DNA from: Bacteroidales bacterium
GTDB lineage: Bacteria; Bacteroidota; Bacteroidia; Bacteroidales; VadinHA17
Length of the DNA: 7,545 nt
Assembly (NCBI GenBank): GCA_020353115.1
Contig: CP070687.1
Span: 2,150,727 to 2,158,271 of the forward strand
Direction: 5' to 3'
This document shows positions 1-5,471 of the stretch, one piece after another. The notes under the pieces were generated by a model that was not told the DNA's origin, ran no database searches, and saw nothing but the letters and a program-made list of their open reading frames with translations. Position 1 is the first letter of the stretch, and every line of letters begins with the position of its first letter. The position numbers and the translations under genes are program-made.

Positions 1-1
1 A

Positions 2-1147
2 AGGGCCGGGGAAATAACTGAACTTGTTTGGGAATACTTCGGAGAAAGATTGTATGGTATTCTTCCGGCTCTCGGTACACATTCACCCCTTTCCCCTAAA
101 GAGATCTCATATATGTTTGGCCGGATACCTGAAGATTTATTTGTTGTTCACGACTGGCGTAACGATGTGGTAACCCTTGGGACAGTACCTTCAGAATTCA
201 TATCAAATGTATCCGGGGGGAAAGTAAATTTTGAATGGCAGGCTCAGGTTAATAAAATCCTTGTCCGGCGAGATTTCGATCTCATACTTTCCATTGGCCA
301 GGTAGTTCCTCATGAAGTGACCGGAATGGCCAATTACAACAAGAATCTGTTTGTTGGAACAGGTGGTGCCGAAGGAATTAATAAAAGCCATTTCCTGGGA
401 GCGGTTTACGGTATGGAAAGGATAATGGGCAGAGCTGACACACCGGTCAGAAAGGTACTCAACTATGCCAGCAATAACCTGTTGCAACACCTTCCCAAGG
501 TGGTATATGTACTGACGGTTATAGACCGGGAGAAAAATGGTAACCTGGTAGTCCGGGGATTATTTATCGGTGATGATGCCGAATGTTTTTACCAGGCCAG
601 CAACCTATCCAGGAAAGTCAACATTGATATTCTCGGGGAACCAGTTAAAAAAGCAGTAGTCTATCTTGATCCCCTGGAATACAAAAGCACCTGGTTGGGT
701 AACAAGGCTATATACAGAACCAGGATGGCAATGGCAGACGGTGGTGAACTGATCATCCTGGCCCCGGGAGTGAAAGTGTTCGGTGAAGATCCGGAGATCG
801 ACAGGCTCATACGAAAATTCGGGTATTGCGGAACTCCTGCTATCCTTGACGCTGTCGACAATAATCCTGAACTACGGAATAATCTGAGTGCCGCAGCCCA
901 CCTTATACATGGTTCATCAGAAGATAGATTTGCCATTACCTATTGCCCGGGGGAAATTACCAAAGATGAAATTCAGGCAGTCCATTTCAAATACGCTCCC
1001 ATCGAAAAGATGCTAAAGATCTATAATACATCAGAACTCAGGGATGGGTATAATATATTGCCTGACGGAGAGGAGATATTTTTCATTTCGAATCCCTCTC
1101 TGGGCCTTTGGGCAACAAAAAATAAATTCTCTGACACTTCATCCTAA
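2..1147 (+). CDS. LarA-superfamily nickel-dependent 2-hydroxyacid racemase/epimerase (5' partial)
   Basis: Only the C-terminal 381 residues are present. The frame is open to the window edge, so the TTG at 50 is internal, not a start. LarA-family enzymes racemise or epimerise the C2 hydroxyl of a 2-hydroxyacid (lactate, malate, gluconate/mannonate) by hydride transfer through a nickel-pincer nucleotide (NPN) bound to a lysine. Seen here: a GTH motif (His codon 80-82), then VPH (His 311-313), a lysine in NYNKN (341-343) and KSHF (His 389-391). The last three are spaced 10 and 26 residues apart, as are H174, K184 and H200 of lactate racemase; the GTH histidine matches H108. A GGELIILAP segment lies further on. 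By comparison with LarA, about 80 N-terminal residues are missing, including the region of Arg75. NPN synthesis genes (larB, larC, larE) are not in the window. Family assignment is firm. The substrate is unknown; a sugar acid is more likely than lactate, judging from the neighbours. Confidence 0.85.
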   Translation, partial: RAGEITELVWEYFGERLYGILPALGTHSPLSPKEISYMFGRIPEDLFVVHDWRNDVVTLGTVPSEFISNVSGGKVNFEWQAQVNKILVRRDFDLILSIGQVVPHEVTGMANYNKNLFVGTGGAEGINKSHFLGAVYGMERIMGRADTPVRKVLNYASNNLLQHLPKVVYVLTVIDREKNGNLVVRGLFIGDDAECFYQASNLSRKVNIDILGEPVKKAVVYLDPLEYKSTWLGNKAIYRTRMAMADGGELIILAPGVKVFGEDPEIDRLIRKFGYCGTPAILDAVDNNPELRNNLSAAAHLIHGSSEDRFAITYCPGEITKDEIQAVHFKYAPIEKMLKIYNTSELRDGYNILPDGEEIFFISNPSLGLWATKNKFSDTSS

Positions 1148-1167
1148 ACAACCTAAAACCAAAAGAT

Positions 1168-2601
1168 ATGAAAACTAAAAACAAGGTCTTGTCAAGAAGG
1201 AATTTCATAGCTGCAACAGGGACTGCACTCGCAGGTACATTGGTCACAAATCCTGCTGCAGCGGTCATCCTGCCCCGGAAAACACCGGCAAAAAAGAAAC
1301 TGGCCCTGGTAGGTACCGGAATTCGTGGCACCACTTTCTGGGGTAAAAGGATCCTTGATAATTATGCTGATCTGGTTGATTTTGTCGGTCTTTGTGATAT
1401 CAATCCCGGGAGGCTGGAATTCGCCAAATCATTCATCGGAGCATCCTGCCCTACCTTTACAAACTTTGAGGAAATGATGAACAGTACCAAACCGGATATG
1501 CTTATTGTTACCACGGTAGATGCCACACACGATGAATTCATTGTAAAAGGCCTGGAGATGGGAGCCGATGTGCTTACAGAAAAACCCATGACTACGGACG
1601 ATCTGAAATGCAGGAAAATCCTGGATACTGAACGCAGTACCGGTCGTAAAGTGATCGTTGGATTCAACTACCGTTATGGCCCTCACAGCACCAAAATAAA
1701 AGAACTTCTGACCACCGGTGATATCGGAAAGATTACATCCGTTGATTTTCACTGGTACCTGAATATTTATCACGGAGCATCTTACTTCAGAAGATGGCAT
1801 GGAATTCGTTCCAGAAGCGGAACCCTTCTGGTACATAAAGCCACCCATCACTTCGACCTGTTAAACTGGTGGCTCGATTCAGACCCGGTTGAAGTGTTTG
1901 CCTACGGAGACCTGGAACACTATGGAGCAAATAACTCATTCAGGGGTGATAAATGCAGATCCTGCCCTTATAAAGAGAAATGTAAATTCTTCTGGGATAT
2001 CACAACCGATAAAATGCTAATGAATCTCTATGTAAACCACGAGCATCATGATGGTTACATCAGGGATAATTGTCTTTGGAGAAATGAAATAGATATTTAT
2101 GATAAAATGGCTGTGCAGATAAAGTATGCCAATAATGTTCAGGTCAGTTACTCCCTTACTACATACTCCCCTTATGAAGGCTGGAGAATTACATTCAACG
2201 GTTTCAATGGGAGGCTGGAATCCTGGCTGGATATACCCTGGAGAAAAGATGAGATAATAAGCCAGGCTGAACTTCATGCAAAAGAGATGGAGCAGGAAAA
2301 ACAAGAGGTAATAACCGATTATGAAGAGATCATCCAAATGAAAAATTTTGAAAATTACCAGATGATCAAGCTGCCCAGGGGAAGAGGAGGACATGGCGGA
2401 GGAGACCAGAGACTCCAGGATCAAATCTTCAGGAATCCGGATATGCCCGATCCATACCGGCATGCAGCAGGATCAAGGGATGGTGCTATGTCAATCCTTA
2501 TAGGAATTGCCGCAAGGAAAAGTATAGAATCCGGTGAACCGGTAAGAATTGCAGATCTTACCGATATCAAACCGGAAGCAGTAAGACCTGCAAAAAGTTA
2601 A
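1168..2601 (+). CDS. Tat-exported Gfo/Idh/MocA family NAD(P)-dependent oxidoreductase with Cys cluster
   Basis: This 477-residue protein starts with a twin-arginine signal: SRRNFI at residues 9-14, a hydrophobic stretch to about 26, and a possible cleavage site after the alanines at 30-32. It is probably folded with its nicotinamide cofactor and exported to the periplasm or envelope. The Rossmann domain begins with VGTGIRG (48-54). The family EKP motif is at 138-140, with Lys139 the usual active-site lysine. The catalytic helix reads HKATHHFD (223-230): His227 aligns with the family histidine, but the usual aspartate four residues before it is His223. A CX2CX5C cluster (Cys263, 266, 272), Cys302 and HEHH (291-294) form an insert in the substrate domain. 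The protein is longer than typical cytosolic members (about 330-400). It starts 20 bp after the LarA-like gene and no Shine-Dalgarno is evident. Family members oxidise or reduce sugars and cyclitols; the substrate here is unknown. A GH109-type glycosidase is less likely because the EKP motif is intact. Confidence 0.88.
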   Translation: MKTKNKVLSRRNFIAATGTALAGTLVTNPAAAVILPRKTPAKKKLALVGTGIRGTTFWGKRILDNYADLVDFVGLCDINPGRLEFAKSFIGASCPTFTNFEEMMNSTKPDMLIVTTVDATHDEFIVKGLEMGADVLTEKPMTTDDLKCRKILDTERSTGRKVIVGFNYRYGPHSTKIKELLTTGDIGKITSVDFHWYLNIYHGASYFRRWHGIRSRSGTLLVHKATHHFDLLNWWLDSDPVEVFAYGDLEHYGANNSFRGDKCRSCPYKEKCKFFWDITTDKMLMNLYVNHEHHDGYIRDNCLWRNEIDIYDKMAVQIKYANNVQVSYSLTTYSPYEGWRITFNGFNGRLESWLDIPWRKDEIISQAELHAKEMEQEKQEVITDYEEIIQMKNFENYQMIKLPRGRGGHGGGDQRLQDQIFRNPDMPDPYRHAAGSRDGAMSILIGIAARKSIESGEPVRIADLTDIKPEAVRPAKS

Positions 2602-2645
2602 TTCATTTGTATGCAGACCTCAGTTTCCTCAACCATTGTCAAGGA

Positions 2646-3785
2646 ATGAATATCGTAATTGATGATAAAATCCCTTTTATCCGAGGCGTCCTGGAGCCTT
2701 TCGGAACCGTTAAATACATACCCGGGAAAGAGATCTCCCGCGAACGGATCAAAGATGCGGAGGTATTATTGATACGGACTAGGACAGAATGCAATAAGAA
2801 GCTCCTTGAAAATACACCCGTGAAATTCATTGCCAGCGCTACCATCGGATACGATCATATCGATACCCGATATTGCAGGGAGAACAACATTACATGGAAA
2901 AATGCACCGGGCTGTAATGCCTCATCGGTAAAACAATATATTGCTTCCGCCCTTTTATTCCTTGCTTCAAAATTCCGCTTCAATCTCAGGGATAAAACCC
3001 TGGGAATCGTCGGAGTTGGCAATGTCGGTTCCAAAGTATCCCATCTGGCAGTGAATTTAGGTATGAACATATTGTTAAATGACCCGCCAAGGGAAAGGAC
3101 AGAAGGATCCGGAATATTTAGTACACTGGATCGCATACTCGAAGAATCGGATATAATAAGTTTGCACGTTCCCTTGAATATGAAAGGGATTGACAGAACA
3201 TTTCGTATGGTCGACCGCTCCTTCCTTCATACGATGAAAAAAGGCGGGTTTCTTATCAATACATCCAGAGGTCAGGTGGTTAATAACGAGGCGATTAAGA
3301 AAGAATTTGCGACAGGAAAACTTGCCGGAATTGTTCTTGATGTCTGGGATAATGAACCGGATATTGATCGTAAGCTACTGGATATCACTTGCTTAGGCAC
3401 ACCGCATATCGCCGGGTACTCAGCCGACGGTAAAGCAAATGGTACGTCCATGATTGTACAGGCTTTCAGCCGGTTTTATGGCCTGGAACTGGACGACTGG
3501 TATCCGCCGGAAATACCTTCTCCCTCCCGTCCTGTACTTCCAATCGATTGCAGGAATAAGAGTACGGAGCAAATAATACGGGAAGCCATTCTTCATTCCT
3601 ATGCAATTCACAGCGACGATAACAATCTAAGGAAATCTCCGGCTGAATTTGAAAAATTAAGAGGGGATTACCCGTTAAGAAGAGAATTCCAGGCCTATAC
3701 AATAGAGTTGCTGTTTTCAGATGATACAATAGAAAAAACATTAACGAATCTCGGTTTTAATATTAAAAAAACAACAAATGGATAA
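2646..3785 (+). CDS. pdxB: Erythronate-4-phosphate dehydrogenase PdxB
   Basis: PdxB oxidises 4-phospho-D-erythronate to 2-oxo-3-hydroxy-4-phosphobutanoate (EC 1.1.1.290), the second step of the deoxyxylulose-5-phosphate-dependent pyridoxal phosphate route in the cytoplasm. The frame is open back to a TTG at 2607. The ATG at 2646 is chosen because it begins MNIVIDDKIPF like known PdxB proteins, gives 379 residues against 378 in E. coli, and puts the catalytic residues at the E. coli numbers: Arg208 (TSRGQ), Glu237 (DNEPD) and His254 (TPHIAGY). Other marks are NAPGCNA near 86-92, the nucleotide-binding GVGNVG at 123-128 followed by NDPPR, and a C-terminal dimerisation domain from about 290 with LRKSPAEFEKLR. 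An AAGGA lies directly against the ATG, too close for a normal Shine-Dalgarno. The gene begins 44 bp after the oxidoreductase, and its end overlaps gnd by 8 bp (3778-3785), suggesting co-transcription and translational coupling. Confidence 0.94.
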   Translation: MNIVIDDKIPFIRGVLEPFGTVKYIPGKEISRERIKDAEVLLIRTRTECNKKLLENTPVKFIASATIGYDHIDTRYCRENNITWKNAPGCNASSVKQYIASALLFLASKFRFNLRDKTLGIVGVGNVGSKVSHLAVNLGMNILLNDPPRERTEGSGIFSTLDRILEESDIISLHVPLNMKGIDRTFRMVDRSFLHTMKKGGFLINTSRGQVVNNEAIKKEFATGKLAGIVLDVWDNEPDIDRKLLDITCLGTPHIAGYSADGKANGTSMIVQAFSRFYGLELDDWYPPEIPSPSRPVLPIDCRNKSTEQIIREAILHSYAIHSDDNNLRKSPAEFEKLRGDYPLRREFQAYTIELLFSDDTIEKTLTNLGFNIKKTTNG

Positions 3786-5232
3786 AAAAGCGGACATTGG
3801 CCTTATTGGTCTTGCAGTAATGGGTGAAAACCTCATACTTAACATGGAAAGTAAAGGTTATACGGTATCCGTATACAACCGGACTGTTGAAAAAGTAGAC
3901 AGGTTTTTGAACGGGCGTGGCAGGGGTAAGAATATCATAGGCACACATTCCATCGAAGAATTCGTTGGATCCCTTAAAACGCCCAGGAAAGTCATGTTGC
4001 TTGTAAAAGCGGGCAAACCGGTTGATGATTTTATCGATCAGCTCATCCCTGTGCTTGAAAAGGGTGATATTATTATTGACGGGGGGAATTCCCATTTCCC
4101 GGATACCAACAGGCGAACAAAATTCGTGGAAAGTAAAGGACTGTTGTATATCGGAACCGGCGTGTCGGGAGGTGAAGAGGGAGCGCTTCGGGGTCCTTCC
4201 ATGATGCCGGGGGGATCACCACAGGCATGGCCACATGTTAAAGATATATTCCAAAGCATCAGCGCCAGGGTGGAAGACGGTTCACCCTGTTGTGACTGGG
4301 TAGGAGAAAACGGGGCCGGCCATTTTGTCAAGATGGTTCATAATGGCATTGAATACGGTGATATGCAGCTGATAAGCGAGGCTTACCACCTGATGAAAGA
4401 ACTCCTGGGTTTCTCCCATGAAAAAATGCATCAGGTATTTAAACGTTGGAATGAAGGGGAACTGGAAAGTTACCTTATAGAAATAACCCGTGATATCCTT
4501 GCATATAAAGATGAGGATGGCACACCACTCATTGAAAAAATCCTCGATACGGCCGGGCAGAAAGGAACCGGTAAGTGGACAGGTATTGCAGCACTGGACT
4601 TAGGCATACCCTTAACCCTGATCGGTGAATCCGTTTTTTCAAGATGTCTGTCGGCCCAGAAAGAGGAAAGAGTAACAGCTTCAAAAATTCTTAGCGGACC
4701 GAAAACCAGGTTTGACGGGGATGAAACAGGATTTGTCGAAGACCTCAGGTTAGCTCTGCTTTCCTCCAAAATCGTTTCGTATGCACAGGGATATGTCTTA
4801 ATGCGCGAGGCTGCAAATGAGTTTGGCTGGAAATTGAATTACGGCGGAATAGCATTAATGTGGAGAGGCGGTTGTATTATCCGCTCCGTATTCCTCGGGA
4901 AAATAAAAGAAGCTTTTGAAAATAATCATGGTCTGAAAAATTTGCTCCTGGATCCTTATTTCAAAACAATTGTTGAAAATTCGCAGGATAGCTGGAGGAG
5001 AGTTTGTGCAACTGCATTATCCCATGGAATACCTGTCCCTGCTTTGACTACTGCCCTATGCTATTTTGACGGTTACCGTTCAGAAAGACTCCCGGCCAAT
5101 ATGCTACAGGCCCAGAGAGATTATTTCGGAGCACATACCTATGAGAGGGTAGACCGGCCCAGAGGCCAGTTTTTCCATACGAACTGGACCGGGAGAGGAG
5201 GAGAAACCGCCTCGTCCACATATCAAGTGTAA
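3778..5232 (+). CDS. gnd: 6-phosphogluconate dehydrogenase, decarboxylating
   Basis: Gnd oxidatively decarboxylates 6-phosphogluconate to ribulose 5-phosphate and CO2 with NAD(P)+ (EC 1.1.1.44), the last oxidative step of the pentose phosphate pathway. The 484 residues match the usual 470-485 of the long form. Seen: the nucleotide-binding GLAVMGENL (11-19), IDGGNSHFPDT (100-110), the substrate loop SGGEEGALRGPS (130-141), and the catalytic KMVHNGIEYGD (185-195), with Lys185, His188, Asn189 and Glu192 equivalent to sheep Lys183, His186, Asn187 and Glu190. QKGTGKW starts at 262 (Lys263). Arg447 and His453 lie in RDYFGAH, where the partner subunit contributes to the site. The tail, with HTNWTGRGGE, resembles the animal-type C-terminus. 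The ATG sits inside the end of pdxB and is preceded by an A-rich stretch without Shine-Dalgarno. zwf and pgl, frequent partners of gnd, are not in the window. Coenzyme preference cannot be read with confidence. Confidence 0.97.
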   Translation: MDKKADIGLIGLAVMGENLILNMESKGYTVSVYNRTVEKVDRFLNGRGRGKNIIGTHSIEEFVGSLKTPRKVMLLVKAGKPVDDFIDQLIPVLEKGDIIIDGGNSHFPDTNRRTKFVESKGLLYIGTGVSGGEEGALRGPSMMPGGSPQAWPHVKDIFQSISARVEDGSPCCDWVGENGAGHFVKMVHNGIEYGDMQLISEAYHLMKELLGFSHEKMHQVFKRWNEGELESYLIEITRDILAYKDEDGTPLIEKILDTAGQKGTGKWTGIAALDLGIPLTLIGESVFSRCLSAQKEERVTASKILSGPKTRFDGDETGFVEDLRLALLSSKIVSYAQGYVLMREAANEFGWKLNYGGIALMWRGGCIIRSVFLGKIKEAFENNHGLKNLLLDPYFKTIVENSQDSWRRVCATALSHGIPVPALTTALCYFDGYRSERLPANMLQAQRDYFGAHTYERVDRPRGQFFHTNWTGRGGETASSTYQV

Positions 5233-5336
5233 TTCAGGACACAAAATGAATTCAGTTGCAAATCTGATATGGGTAATTTATCTTTAGATCATGAATTCCA
5301 ATCGACTGCCAAAGTCATCTCTGCCTGTAAGGTTCA

Positions 5337-5356
5337 TCTGCCGAAGGAATGGCAGA
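5337..5356 (+). other. Hairpin in the gnd-tkt intergenic region
   Basis: TCTGCC (5337-5342) pairs perfectly with GGCAGA (5351-5356). A further G-U pair (5343/5350) leaves a six-base loop, aaggaa. With a small bulge, GG at 5331-5332 can also pair with CC at 5357-5358. No T-run follows, so it does not look like an intrinsic terminator. It may be part of a structured 3' end of gnd or of an interspersed repeat. It does not match a riboswitch that I recognise; in particular the TPP (THI) consensus is absent. Confidence 0.4.
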
Positions 5357-5386
5357 CCGGCAATGGCAAAATTGCAACTACTTTAA

Positions 5387-5417
5387 TTGTAAATTGGTTT
5401 ATTATTTAGTCATTTTG
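5387..5417 (+). promoter_or_regulatory. Candidate Bacteroidota-type promoter for tkt
   Basis: TTG (5387-5389) is followed after 20 bases by TCATTTTG (5410-5417). This resembles the Bacteroidota housekeeping promoter, a -33 TTTG/TTG element about 19-21 bases from a -7 TAnnTTTG element, with one mismatch (C for A) in the -7 box. Transcription would start near 5424, giving a leader of roughly 48 bases before the tkt ATG. The surroundings are very AT-rich, so a chance match is possible. The location in the only large gap of the window supports it. Confidence 0.35.
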
Positions 5418-5471
5418 ATAAGAATTTATCGCTAACCTTTTAATTTTTTCATTTTACTAATTATTTTTCCA

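Larger units (their letters stand above)
5233..5471 (+). other. Intergenic region gnd-tkt with hairpin and doubtful 46-codon frame
   Basis: This is the only sizeable gap. The reading frame of gnd continues open for 58 codons after its TAA (5230-5232) and ends at TAG 5407-5409. Within it an ATG at 5269 would give a 46-residue peptide beginning MGNLSLDHEF and ending VNWFII. It has no Shine-Dalgarno, no recognised domain and no membrane or signal pattern, so it is not annotated as a gene. The middle, about 5301-5370, is less AT-rich than its flanks and contains repeated CTGCC/GGCAG elements that can pair. AGTTGCAA (5254-5261) and TTGCAACT (5372-5379) form a distant 8-bp inverted repeat, which could arise by chance. 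The last 60 bp are strongly AT-rich, as expected for a promoter and leader. No oligo-U-tailed terminator is seen for gnd. Confidence 0.6.

Noticed and set aside
50..52. TTG as start codon of the first gene.
   Set aside because: The frame is open to base 2 with plausible protein sequence, and the homologous family has about 80 residues before the GTH motif. The gene is cut by the window edge.
1429..2463. Long open frames on the - strand opposite the oxidoreductase (up to 148 codons), and similar ones opposite the other genes.
   Set aside because: They lie fully inside well-supported + strand genes and have no recognisable motifs; they are shadow frames.
2602..2645. TTCATTTG (2602-2609) as a -7 promoter box for pdxB.
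   Set aside because: No TTG/TTTG element sits about 20 bases upstream, and the gap of 44 bp fits an operon junction.
5246..5300. Repeated ATGAATTC (5246-5253 and 5291-5298) and the distant AGTTGCAA/TTGCAACT pair as protein binding sites.
   Set aside because: Both contain short self-complementary cores, and 8-bp matches in a 240-bp AT-rich region are expected by chance.
5269..5409. A 46-codon frame as a real small protein gene.
   Set aside because: No ribosome binding site, no recognisable domain and overlap with a hairpin and the candidate tkt promoter. It is kept as an observation only.
5233..5471. Riboswitch (for example TPP) controlling tkt.
   Set aside because: The conserved THI-box sequences are absent, and the candidate promoter lies downstream of the hairpin, so the hairpin would not be in the tkt leader.
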